NCBI GenBank assembly: GCA_017632155.1
Contig: JAGBRZ010000095.1
Span: forward strand, 1 to 13,212
DNA length: 13,212 nucleotides
Source of the DNA: Clostridia bacterium
GTDB lineage: Bacteria; Bacillota_A; Clostridia; Oscillospirales; CAG-272
Direction of reading: 5' to 3'
The notes under the pieces are model-generated. The model had not been told where the DNA came from. It worked only from the letters and a program-made list of their open reading frames with translations, and made no database searches. Position 1 is the first letter of the stretch, and each line of letters starts with the position of its first letter. The position numbers and the translations under genes were made by a program. Shown here one piece after another: positions 5,725-13,039 of this stretch.

Positions 5725-5752
5725 TTTCACTTTTCACTTTTCACTGTCCACT
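5725..5752 (-). repeat. Heptamer tandem repeat overlapping the 3' end of murQ
   Basis: Four 7-bp units in the gene's sense: AGTGGAC, AGTGAAA, AGTGAAA, AGTGAAA, trailing into AGTTTTG. The last murQ codons (Ser, Gly, Gln, stop TGA) are read from the first unit and the start of the second. Confidence 0.85.
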
Positions 5753-6571
5753 TGCGTAAGCATCCAGCGCCGCAGGCACCTCGCCGTACTCCGCAAGCAG
5801 CCGTTCGGCGGTCTCTCTGTCGGCGTCGGAAAGCTGCATTATGATGCGCGTTGCGCGTTCAACGAGCTTTTCGTTGGTCGGGCGGACGTTTACCATAAGG
5901 TTCGAGCGCACCTTGCCCGTTTTTATCATTGCACAGGTGGAGAACATATTAAGTATCAGCTTTTGCGCCGTTCCCGCTTTGAGTCTTGTCGAGCCCGAAA
6001 TTACCTCGGGGCCGACGTAGACCGAAACGGCGATGTCGCAATGGTTTTCCATAAGCGATCCGGGGTTGCAGGTGACGGATATCGTTTTGCAGCCGAGTTC
6101 TTTTGCCTTTTTGAGCGCGCCGATGACAAAGGGAGCGCGTCCCGATGCGGAAAGTCCGACAACGACGTCACCGGGCTTCACGCCGTCGGCTTCGATGGCG
6201 GTCATACCCTTTTCCTCGCTGTCTTCGGCGTTTTCGGTTGCGCGGAAGACGGCTTCCTTGCCGCCCGCGATAACGCCGCGGAAAAGGTCGTAGTCAACGC
6301 CGAAGGTGGGCGGGCATTCGGAGGCGTCGATGATGCCAAGTCTGCCCGACGTGCCGCAGCCAACGTAGATCACGTGTCCGCCTTTTTCGATTGCTTCGCT
6401 TATCATATCGATAGCCGCCGCGATCTCGGGGAGTGCCTCGTCGATGCCGTCCTCAACGGCGCGATTTTCCTTGTTTATCAGTCGCACCATTTCAAGCGCA
6501 GAAAGCTTATCAATGTCCATTGTCCTCGGGTTTCTGCCCTCGGTTTTCAGTACGTCGTAATTGTCTCTCAT
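5741..6571 (-). CDS. murQ: N-acetylmuramic acid 6-phosphate etherase
   Basis: 276-residue SIS-domain etherase converting MurNAc-6-phosphate to GlcNAc-6-phosphate and D-lactate in cytosolic cell-wall recycling. Seen: the N-terminal TEGRNPRTMDIDKLS, the sugar-binding GCGTSGRLGIIDASECPPT (71-89) with likely catalytic Glu85, ENAEDS with Glu116, SASGRAPFV (141-149), and the NVRPTNEKL motif (228-236). Start 6571 is chosen because it is one base after the upstream gene's stop and fits the family; an ATG at 6601 would overlap. About 300 residues are usual, so the C-terminal helical region is roughly 20-25 residues short. Its last residues, SGQ, come from a heptamer repeat, which suggests the repeat trimmed the gene. 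No sugar kinase or PTS gene is adjacent. Confidence 0.95.
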   Translation of the reverse strand: MRDNYDVLKTEGRNPRTMDIDKLSALEMVRLINKENRAVEDGIDEALPEIAAAIDMISEAIEKGGHVIYVGCGTSGRLGIIDASECPPTFGVDYDLFRGVIAGGKEAVFRATENAEDSEEKGMTAIEADGVKPGDVVVGLSASGRAPFVIGALKKAKELGCKTISVTCNPGSLMENHCDIAVSVYVGPEVISGSTRLKAGTAQKLILNMFSTCAMIKTGKVRSNLMVNVRPTNEKLVERATRIIMQLSDADRETAERLLAEYGEVPAALDAYASGQ

Positions 6572-6572
6572 A

Positions 6573-7385
6573 TCAATATCTCTTGGGCTCGAAGCCTTCA
6601 AAAACGGGGATGTCGCCCTTTGCCTTTGCCTCGCCGTAAAGCTCGGGGGTGTTGACCGTCCAGGTGAATGTCAGGACGTTATAAAGCTTCTTGCAGATCA
6701 CGAGGGGCAAAAGCTTGGGGTGGCGGCAGTCATAGGAGATGTAGTCGGGCTGGGCGATGCAGTTGAGCACCATTGTGGTTGCGATAAAGCGAGTGAAGAT
6801 ATTGCCCTTGTGACCCTTCGCGAGGAAGTTCGAAACGAGCACGCCGCGCACCACGCGGGGGCGGTTGATGCGGAACCAGTTGATAAGCATCGGGTTGAAG
6901 GATTTGACAGAATAGAATCTGTCTTCTTTGTCGAGAAGCTTCATAAGCTCAACGCAAAGGCGGGTGTCGTTGCCCTTGAGCTCGATGCAAAGGGGAGTTG
7001 TGGGGTCGATCCCCGCAAGGACGTCCTCAAAAAGCGGGATCCTTTCGTAAGTGCCCTTGATCTCCATCCAGGAAAGCTCGGAAGCGGTCTTCGAATCAAC
7101 GCGCTCGGTGCGGTCGCACATACGCTGAAGTGTATCATCGTGGAAAACAACGACCTGATTGTCCTTCGAGAGGCGGACGTCGAGCTCGATGCCGTAGCCC
7201 TCACGCTCGGCGGCGTAGAATGCCTGCATCGTGTTCTCCACGGCAAAGTCGCCGTGGAGTCCGCGGTGGGCATAGTCCACCTTGAGCGGCTCAACTGAGG
7301 TCTTGGGCTGGGGACGGGGACGGAGAAGAAAGACGTAAAGCGCGGAAAGTGCGATCAGCGTGAAAAGAATATAAACGATAATCAT
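6573..7385 (-). CDS. Membrane-anchored glycerophosphodiester phosphodiesterase
   Basis: 270 residues: an N-terminal transmembrane helix (about 2-21), then a GDPD TIM barrel. Active-site features: AHRG (His40, Arg41), EN at 50-51, ELDV (Glu67, Asp69), FHDDTL with the second catalytic His82, IELKG (Glu135, Lys137) and the closing TWTVN (241-245). It hydrolyses glycerophosphodiesters to glycerol-3-phosphate and an alcohol; the membrane anchor and operon context fit deacylated phospholipids or teichoic-acid fragments, an inference. GAGG overlaps the stop of the upstream transporter gene and lies 9 bases from the start; its stop is one base from the murQ start, so the three genes are tightly coupled. 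Confidence 0.93.
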   Translation of the reverse strand: MIIVYILFTLIALSALYVFLLRPRPQPKTSVEPLKVDYAHRGLHGDFAVENTMQAFYAAEREGYGIELDVRLSKDNQVVVFHDDTLQRMCDRTERVDSKTASELSWMEIKGTYERIPLFEDVLAGIDPTTPLCIELKGNDTRLCVELMKLLDKEDRFYSVKSFNPMLINWFRINRPRVVRGVLVSNFLAKGHKGNIFTRFIATTMVLNCIAQPDYISYDCRHPKLLPLVICKKLYNVLTFTWTVNTPELYGEAKAKGDIPVFEGFEPKRY

Positions 7386-7396
7386 CTTAATTTACC

Positions 7397-8911
7397 TCAT
7401 TTTGTGGGTTTGGAGTCGCCGTGACGGACGAAGAGCATTGTAATGAAAGCAAGTCCCGCGAAGATCGCGGCATAGGGGAAGAGAGTCTTCATTCCAAAGT
7501 TGTCCATAATAAATCCCGATACGAGGGGCGTGATCGTCTGCGCCGCCATACTTGCGGTGTAATAGAAGCCGGTATATTTACCGACGTTACCGCCGCGTGC
7601 AAGCTCAACGACCATGGGGAAGGAGTTGACGTTGATGGTTGCCCATCCGATACCCGCGATGGCGAAGAGGATCATCATAACGGGCAGGGGAGTTCCCGCA
7701 TCAAGGAAGGATGCGGTGAGGAACGCGCCCGAGAGCATAATAACTCCCGCAAGTATAGTCTTCTTTCTGCCAAACTTGGTGGCAATGAAGCCGACGGGAA
7801 GGTACGCGATGAGCGCGGCAATGTTTGCAACGAGAAGGGTGGAGTTGTAGTCAAGCTGAAGAACTCTGCCCGCATAGACCGAGTATTTGCTCGTTACGGC
7901 GTTGTAGCCGAAGAACCAGAGCACAACGGATGCAAGCAAGAGGATGAGTGAGAGCCTTTCCGCGCCCGAAAGCTTGCGGCTTCCGGATGCCTCGTCCTCG
8001 TCGTTGCCCTCTTGGATGGCGTTTTCGCGGCTGATCTCTTCCATCTCCGCAACAAATTTGCGCTCGCGGACGGTGGAAAGGAAGATCACAAGGCTGACAA
8101 GCATAATTCCCGCAACGATGCAGAAATAGCCTGTGTAAGGCATATACGTGTTCTTGGTCGAGCCCGTGGCAAGAACCATACCGAGCCCGAGGATAAGGCT
8201 TCCGCCGATGGTGCCCATCAGGTTGATGACGGCGTTAGCCTTGGAACGCAGAGGACGGGGCGTAACGTCGGGCATTAGCGCAACCGCGGGTGTGCGGAAG
8301 GTCGCCATTGAAAGGAGCAGAACGAAGAGCACAGCGATGAAGGTGATCAGCGCGGAAGGATCCTTGCCGACGATCTCGCGTGCGATATAAGCCGAACGTG
8401 CGGGAACGACGAAATTGGTGTAATCGGGGTTCGCCTTGCCGTTTTCAAGCGTGGGCGAGAGGGTGAGGAACTCCTCGCGGGAGAATTCGTCCGAGAGGGT
8501 GTATTCAACGCCGTCGGGAGTTGCGAGTGGCGAGCCGTAGTCATAATCGTAAAGAACGGCGCGTGCTTCCTCGGAGTTGATGTCGGCAATGTTGCCGAGG
8601 CGGTCAAGCTGCATCGAATCGACGAAGGAAAGCGAAATGAGCGCTACCGCCGCGATCAGAGTACCGAAGATGATGAAGGGAGTGCGGCGTCCGAGCTTGG
8701 ATTTTGTTTTGTCCGAAAGGATGCCGAAGAGGGGAAGGAGGAAGAGCGCGAGAATGTTGTCGATAGCCATAATTGCGCCCGACCAGAACTGCGACATACC
8801 GAAGCGGTCGGTCAGGATCTTGGGAACGATGGTGTCATAAGCCTGCCAGAAGGCACAGATGAGGAAAAATGCGAATCCCACGCAAAGCGTGCGTTTGTAA
8901 TTGAGTTTCAT
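7397..8911 (-). CDS. MFS transporter, SLC45/sugar:cation symporter-like
   Basis: 504-residue, 12-helix major facilitator. The loop between helices 2 and 3 carries SDKTKSKLGRRTPF (66-79), and helix 10 has GWATINVNSFPMVVE (422-436), both typical of SLC45/sucrose-type and glycoside symporters. Residues about 97-185 form an unusually long acidic, probably extracellular insertion between the third and fourth helices. The cytoplasmic central loop (281-317) is charged. AAGGAG lies 8 bases upstream of the ATG. It heads the operon with the phosphodiesterase and murQ, so a sugar or cell-wall-derived amino sugar is a reasonable guess for the substrate; nothing in the sequence proves it. Confidence 0.88.
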   Translation of the reverse strand: MKLNYKRTLCVGFAFFLICAFWQAYDTIVPKILTDRFGMSQFWSGAIMAIDNILALFLLPLFGILSDKTKSKLGRRTPFIIFGTLIAAVALISLSFVDSMQLDRLGNIADINSEEARAVLYDYDYGSPLATPDGVEYTLSDEFSREEFLTLSPTLENGKANPDYTNFVVPARSAYIAREIVGKDPSALITFIAVLFVLLLSMATFRTPAVALMPDVTPRPLRSKANAVINLMGTIGGSLILGLGMVLATGSTKNTYMPYTGYFCIVAGIMLVSLVIFLSTVRERKFVAEMEEISRENAIQEGNDEDEASGSRKLSGAERLSLILLLASVVLWFFGYNAVTSKYSVYAGRVLQLDYNSTLLVANIAALIAYLPVGFIATKFGRKKTILAGVIMLSGAFLTASFLDAGTPLPVMMILFAIAGIGWATINVNSFPMVVELARGGNVGKYTGFYYTASMAAQTITPLVSGFIMDNFGMKTLFPYAAIFAGLAFITMLFVRHGDSKPTK

Positions 8912-8930
8912 GATTTAACTCCTTGGTTTT

Positions 8931-8936
8931 ATTATA
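8931..8936 (-). promoter_or_regulatory. Possible -10 box of the transporter-GDPD-murQ operon
   Basis: TATAAT on the minus strand, about 20 bases before the MFS start. No good -35 lies 16-18 bp upstream, and the leader would be only some 12 bases long before the RBS, so this is tentative. It may need an activator. Confidence 0.35.
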
Positions 8937-8996
8937 TGAAAGTAACTTTGATTGGTTTTAAAAGTTTAGGTTTTCTTGATGTAAAGATTGCAATAA

Positions 8997-9220
8997 TGTC
9001 CTCCTCATCCACCGGCTGAGCCGGTCCCCCTTCCCCGCTGGGGAAGGCTTATTAGACGAGCACGAACATAGGCTATTTGGAAATTAGTGGGTAATTATAC
9101 ACAACAAATTGAAATACAATATTATTTGATTAAGCAGTGCTCAGAAAGTTGAGCGAGATTCTAAATCAGCCTTCCCCAGCGGGGAAGGGGGACCGGCTCA
9201 GCCGGTGGATGAGGAGGACA
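8997..9220. repeat. Perfect 53-bp inverted repeat around a 118-bp AT-rich spacer
   Basis: 8997-9049 and 9168-9220 are exact reverse complements over 53 bases; pairing stops at both edges. Each arm contains two smaller palindromes, ACCGGCTGAGCCGGT and CCTTCCCC-GCT-GGGGAAGG. I recall similar CCTTCCCC/GGTGGATGAGG strings as dispersed repeats in gut Clostridia, from memory and unchecked. The spacer (9050-9167) has no credible ORF, only a small GCTCA/TGAGC hairpin. The element fills the whole gap between the Nudix gene and the transporter operon and probably blocks read-through between them. Confidence 0.9.
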
Positions 9221-9268
9221 AAGTCTGCACAGAACGAAAAATATGTGCGCTGAATTAGTCAAGCATAA

Positions 9269-9826
9269 TTATTGTTTTCTCTTATCCAAAAGATATTTCG
9301 CTTTGAGGACAGCCGATATAGTCTTGCCATCGGTTATCTCACCCGAAACGCACATTTCGGCGAGCTTGTCGAGCGGAATTGCCTCAAAGTCGATGAATTC
9401 ATCGTCATCGGGGTCGGTCTCTCCCATCGTAAGCCCCTCGGCAATATACATCGAGATAACCTCGCCGAGGATCGCGGGGGAGGGGACAAAGTCGCCGATG
9501 TGGGTTAATGTTTCGCAAACGGCACCCGTTTCCTCACGCAGCTCACGCAGAGCCGCCGCCGGGCGGTCGGTTTCACCGGGCTCAAGTTTGCCCGCGGGAA
9601 TTTCAAGGAATACCCTGCCGTGAGTATAGCGGTATTGGCGAACGCAGAGCACCTCTCCCTTTTCGTTTATCGGCACAACGCATACCGCACCGGGATGACC
9701 GACGTATTCGCGCGTTGCCTCTTTACCGTCGGGAAGCGTTACGCGGTCGACCATAACGTGAAGTATCTTGCCCGAGTAGACCTCGCAACCGTCAATGCGG
9801 TGTTCGGTCATATCAATATTTTGCAT
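9269..9826 (-). CDS. nudF: Nudix hydrolase, ADP-ribose pyrophosphatase family
   Basis: 185 residues, family ADP-ribose pyrophosphatase (ADP-ribose to AMP and ribose-5-phosphate, housekeeping). The start at 9826 has GAGG 7 bases upstream. The Nudix box covers 79-102: GKLEPGE, then RELREETGA with metal-binding Glu98 and Glu99. Between Glu85 and Arg94 there are 8 residues where the consensus GX5EX7REUXEEXGU allows 7, a one-residue insertion. Other family marks: VRQYRY (62-67), EIPAG (75-79) and PSPAILGEVISMYIAEGL after the box, typical of ADP-ribose enzymes. Its promoter (9867-9895) is strong and back-to-back with that of tcdA. The gene symbol is a family assignment. Confidence 0.92.
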   Translation of the reverse strand: MQNIDMTEHRIDGCEVYSGKILHVMVDRVTLPDGKEATREYVGHPGAVCVVPINEKGEVLCVRQYRYTHGRVFLEIPAGKLEPGETDRPAAALRELREETGAVCETLTHIGDFVPSPAILGEVISMYIAEGLTMGETDPDDDEFIDFEAIPLDKLAEMCVSGEITDGKTISAVLKAKYLLDKRKQ

Positions 9827-9866
9827 ATTATCACCTCAAAATATTATTTTATATTTATACAGAATA

Positions 9867-9895
9867 ATTATACACCATTTTTTCCCTCTTGTAAA
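9867..9895 (-). promoter_or_regulatory. Promoter of the Nudix gene
   Basis: TTTACA (9895-9890), 17-bp spacer, TATAAT (9872-9867) on the minus strand. Same -35 and -10 hexamers and spacing as the lipoprotein promoter. Confidence 0.88.
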
Positions 9896-9936
9896 GATTT
9901 TTTTGCAGATTGCCGCGGTCTTTTGGACTTTTTCTA

Positions 9937-9965
9937 TTGCATATTTCGGGGAATTGTGATAAAAT
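9937..9965 (+). promoter_or_regulatory. Promoter of tcdA
   Basis: TTGCAT (9937-9942), 17-bp spacer, TAAAAT (9960-9965) with an extended -10 TGA. It is divergent from the Nudix promoter, the two -35 boxes being about 40 bp apart. It leaves a leader of roughly 30 bases before the tcdA start. Confidence 0.75.
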
Positions 9966-10002
9966 TATAAAAACTAATGCAAAAGAGAGGCGGTGGAAGC
10001 GA

Positions 10003-10710
10003 ATGCAACTTGACGATACACGGACGCGGGCTTTGCTTGGCGAGGACGGTGTGAACAGATTGAGATCTGCGCACGTTGCGGTCTTCGGGCTTGGCGGCGT
10101 TGGCGGACATCTTTGCGAGGCGCTTGCACGCGCGGGGGTCGGCGAGCTGACCGTTATTGACGGCGACACGGTTTCGACGTCGAACGTAAACCGACAGATC
10201 ATAGCGACGCAGGATACCGTCGGCAGACCGAAAGCCGAGGTTATGGCGGAGCGCATCCTTTCGATCAATCCCGAATGCAAGGTGCATCCCATAAGCCTCT
10301 TTTATCTGCCCGAAAATGCAGATCAAATTGACTTCTCGCAGTTTGATTTCATTGCCGACGCGGTCGATACCGTTGCGGCAAAGGTCGAGCTTATTTGCCG
10401 CGCCGATGCTGCGGGAGTTCCCGTCATCGCCTCGATGGGGGCGGGGAACAAGCTTTATCCCGAAAGGTTCCGCATTTCCGACATCAGCAAAACGAGCGTT
10501 TGCCCTCTTGCCAAGATAATGCGCAAGAAGATGAAGGAAAAGGGCATCAAAAAGCTCGATGTCGTTTGGTCGGACGAAGAGCCGATCAAGGCTCAGGGAC
10601 TTGAGAGCGAAAACGGCAGAAACACGCCGGGAAGCCTTTCATTTGTGCCGGGAGCGGTGGGATTGATAATGGCGGGACATATTATAAGAAAGTTATCACG
10701 CTTCGCGTGA
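10003..10710 (+). CDS. tcdA: tRNA threonylcarbamoyladenosine (t6A37) dehydratase, E1-like
   Basis: 235-residue ThiF/E1-superfamily protein matching TcdA (CsdL), which activates t6A37 of ANN-decoding tRNAs with ATP to form cyclic t6A. Seen: the ATP-binding FGLGGVGGHLCEAL (28-41), DGDTVSTSNVNRQ (53-65), Lys77, the Asp-rich FDFIADAVDT (114-123), and the closing GSLSFVPGAVGLIMAG (210-225). Start 10003 is chosen for GGTGG 6 bases upstream; the longer frame from 9910 would include the promoter. The final residues SRFA and the TGA stop are encoded by the first hairpin of a repeat array (10696-10710), so the C-terminus is repeat-derived. No partner sulfur-acceptor gene is adjacent. Confidence 0.93.
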   Translation: MQLDDTRTRALLGEDGVNRLRSAHVAVFGLGGVGGHLCEALARAGVGELTVIDGDTVSTSNVNRQIIATQDTVGRPKAEVMAERILSINPECKVHPISLFYLPENADQIDFSQFDFIADAVDTVAAKVELICRADAAGVPVIASMGAGNKLYPERFRISDISKTSVCPLAKIMRKKMKEKGIKKLDVVWSDEEPIKAQGLESENGRNTPGSLSFVPGAVGLIMAGHIIRKLSRFA

Positions 10711-10753
10711 ATGATAATCCGCCTGCGGCGGAATGATAATTTGCCTACGGCAA
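10696..10753. repeat. Hairpin array with ATGATAAT linkers (locus 3)
   Basis: TCACGC-TTC-GCGTGA (10696-10710), linker ATGATAAT, CCGCC-TGC-GGCGG (10719-10731), linker AATGATAAT, TTGCC-TAC-GGCAA (10741-10753). All three stems differ but each is perfectly paired, and the linkers match loci 1 and 2. The first hairpin encodes the end of TcdA; the last one ends 3 bases before the GGAGG of the aminopeptidase gene and could mask that site. Confidence 0.87.
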
Positions 10754-10769
10754 AATGGAGGAAAAGAAA

Positions 10770-11813
10770 ATGAAATTCGACAGAGAAAAATACTTATCAT
10801 ATTGTTTTGATACCGTAAAGCGTCTTATGGACGTGCCTTCACCGAGTGGATATTCGCGCGAGATCGCTTCGCTGCTCGCGGATATTGCATCCGAACAGGG
10901 ACTTGCGCTTGAAGCGACCAAGAAGAGCTGTTTCTTTATGACCTACGAGGGCAAGAGCCACGATTCCGCGCTTGGCGTTGCGGCGCATTGTGACACTCTC
11001 GGTGCTATGGTTCGCTCGATCGACGGCAACGGCAACCTCAATTTCGCGCCCGTCGGCGGAGTTCTTTGCAACTCGCTTGACGGTGAATACTGCTTCGTTA
11101 TCACCCGAGAGGGCAAGAGATACACGGGAACTATCCTCTCCCGTTCTCCCTCGGTTCACGTTTATTCCGACGCGAGAAGCCGCGCGCGCGACGCGGACAA
11201 TATGTACGTTCGTCTTGACGAGAACGTAAAGAGCGCGGCAGATACCCGCGCCCTCGGTATTGAAAACGGCGACTATATTTGCTTCGATCCCAAGACCGTT
11301 GTGACAGAGAGCGGATACCTCAAGTCGCGCTTTATCGACGACAAGGCAAGCGTTGCTTGTGTTCTCACCGCGTTTAAAATTATGAAGGATGCGGGCATCG
11401 TTCCCGAAAAGGATATCAAATTCCTCGTTTCTATGTATGAGGAGGTCGGTCACGGCGCGGCGTTCGTCCCCGAAAAGCTCGAGTCGATGCTTGCAGTTGA
11501 TATGGGATGCATCGGCAAGGACCTGAAGTGCGACGAGCACACCCTTTCGATCTGCGCCAAGGATGCGGGCGGCCCTTATGACTATGAGCTGACCTCGAAG
11601 CTGATCGAGATGGCAAAGGCGGCAGAGCTTCCTTATTGTGTTGACCTCTACCCCTACTATGGCTCCGATGTGGGAGCTATGTGGCGTGCGGGAAATGACG
11701 TTCCCGGCGCGCTGATCGGCCCCGGCGTTCACGCTTCTCACGGAATGGAGCGCACCCACGCCGATGCCCTCGTTGCAACTGTTGAACTCATTTTGATGTA
11801 TCTGGGAGTATAA
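10770..11813 (+). CDS. M42-family metallo-aminopeptidase
   Basis: 347-residue cytosolic M42 (glutamyl aminopeptidase/endoglucanase M-like) peptidase that removes N-terminal residues from peptides, usually as a dodecameric shell with two metal ions per active site. Candidate ligands all visible: AAHCD (His73), FIDDKAS (Asp190), YEEVG with base Glu224 and ligand Glu225, VDMG (Asp244) and HASHGMERTH (His324). YGSDVGAM (297-304) matches the family GTDAG segment. The start at 10770 has GGAGG 8 bases upstream; the ATG at 10755 overlaps that site and is unlikely. It is followed 4 bases later by the Gfo/Idh gene, so they are co-translated. No promoter of its own is evident; it may be read from tcdA through the hairpin array. 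Confidence 0.93.
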   Translation: MKFDREKYLSYCFDTVKRLMDVPSPSGYSREIASLLADIASEQGLALEATKKSCFFMTYEGKSHDSALGVAAHCDTLGAMVRSIDGNGNLNFAPVGGVLCNSLDGEYCFVITREGKRYTGTILSRSPSVHVYSDARSRARDADNMYVRLDENVKSAADTRALGIENGDYICFDPKTVVTESGYLKSRFIDDKASVACVLTAFKIMKDAGIVPEKDIKFLVSMYEEVGHGAAFVPEKLESMLAVDMGCIGKDLKCDEHTLSICAKDAGGPYDYELTSKLIEMAKAAELPYCVDLYPYYGSDVGAMWRAGNDVPGALIGPGVHASHGMERTHADALVATVELILMYLGV

Positions 11814-11817
11814 GACT

Positions 11818-13035
11818 ATGGAAAAATTCAAGGTTGGTATAATCGGTCTCGGCTGCCGAGGCAACACGATGGGAATGCTCGTTGCCGAGCACGAAAACTG
11901 CGCGATCACCGCTATTTGCGATGAATATCAGGACCGTTGCGACGCGATGAAGGAAAAGCTCGCGCCTCTCGGACACGATCCCAAAATATTTTTGAATTAT
12001 GAAGAACTCATCGCCTCGCCCGAAGTTGAGATGGTCTTCGTCTTCTCGGCTTGGGAAAACCACGTCCCCGCGGCGGTGGCGGCTATGAGAGCAAAGAAGC
12101 CCGTTGCCTTTGAGGTTGGCGGCGCTTACACCATCGACGAATGCATTCAGCTTTGCAAGGCTCACCGCGAGACCGGAACTCCCGCGATGATGCTTGAAAA
12201 CTGCTGTTACGGCAGAGTTGAGCAGACTCTTTACTCTATGAACGCTGACGGATTCTTCGGCGAGCTTGTTCAGCTTTGCGGCGGATATTGTCACGATCTT
12301 CGCGAGGAGATCTCGATGGGTCTCATCAACCGCCATTACCGTCATCGCAACTACCGCAGCCGCAACTGCGAAAACTATCCCACTCACGAGCTTGGCCCGC
12401 TCAACGTACTGCTCGGAATTGGTCATGGCAATAAATTCGTCAGCCTTTCTTCGTTCTCGTCCAAGAGCGCGGGACTTGATACGTATATTAAAAATCACCC
12501 CGACCGCGATCAGACCTATGCCGATGGCAAGTGGGCTCAGGGCGACATTATCACAACGATTCTGACAACCGAATTCGGACAGATCGTTCGTTTGACTCTT
12601 GATACAACCCTCCCCCGTCCCTATTCAAGAGGACTTGAGATCCACGGCACAAAGGGTTGGTTCTCGCAGGATAATATGTCGGTCTACAGCGATGACGATC
12701 ACAAGGAAAGCGACCACTTCAAGTGGAAGAATTTCTGGGGCAACTATTCTCAGTATGAGGAAAAATATATGCCCAAGCTCTGGCGCGACTACCTCGAGGC
12801 GGGCATCAAGACAGGTCACGGCGGAATGGACTTCCTCGTAATCGATTCCTTCGTTCAGGCAGTACGCGAGGGCACTCCGATGCCTATCGATATCTATGAC
12901 TCCGCAATTATGATGGCAGTTACACCCCTTTCCGAGCAGTCGATAAAGCAGGGCGGCGCGCCCGTCGAATTCCCCGATTTCACCGCGGGAATAGAGAAGA
13001 GAGCGGTGGCAGAGGGTAAGTATAAGCTGTTTTAA
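11818..13035 (+). CDS. Gfo/Idh/MocA-family NAD(P)-dependent protein, GH109-like
   Basis: 405 residues. A Rossmann domain opens the protein with VGIIGLGCRG (6-15) and an acidic residue after the second strand (Asp35). AFEVGG (97-102) stands at the place of the usual EKP motif. The C-terminal domain carries ENYPTHELGP (185-194) and GHGGMDFLVIDSFVQAVREG (333-352), which recall GH109 NAD-dependent glycosidases; GH109 members are alpha-N-acetylgalactosaminidases, but many relatives are plain dehydrogenases. No signal peptide is seen, so it acts in the cytosol on an imported sugar or a cyclitol. GGGAG lies 9 bases upstream, overlapping the end of the aminopeptidase gene. A heptamer repeat starts 5 bases after the stop. 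Confidence 0.88.
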   Translation: MEKFKVGIIGLGCRGNTMGMLVAEHENCAITAICDEYQDRCDAMKEKLAPLGHDPKIFLNYEELIASPEVEMVFVFSAWENHVPAAVAAMRAKKPVAFEVGGAYTIDECIQLCKAHRETGTPAMMLENCCYGRVEQTLYSMNADGFFGELVQLCGGYCHDLREEISMGLINRHYRHRNYRSRNCENYPTHELGPLNVLLGIGHGNKFVSLSSFSSKSAGLDTYIKNHPDRDQTYADGKWAQGDIITTILTTEFGQIVRLTLDTTLPRPYSRGLEIHGTKGWFSQDNMSVYSDDDHKESDHFKWKNFWGNYSQYEEKYMPKLWRDYLEAGIKTGHGGMDFLVIDSFVQAVREGTPMPIDIYDSAIMMAVTPLSEQSIKQGGAPVEFPDFTAGIEKRAVAEGKYKLF

Positions 13036-13039
13036 GAAA

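Noticed and set aside
5702..6655. 317-codon plus-strand frame opposite murQ
   Set aside because: Antisense to conserved SIS-domain motifs, starts in the heptamer repeat and has no homology I can see.
9094..9099. TATAAT on the minus strand within the inverted-repeat spacer, possible promoter for the transporter operon
   Set aside because: No -35 at 16-18 bp, and the transcript would have to pass through the 53-bp arm before reaching the gene.
8997..9220. Insertion sequence
   Set aside because: The spacer is only 118 bp with no transposase frame and no visible target-site duplication.
10839..11909. 356-codon minus-strand frame opposite the aminopeptidase
   Set aside because: Shadow frame; all M42 metal ligands are in the plus-strand product.
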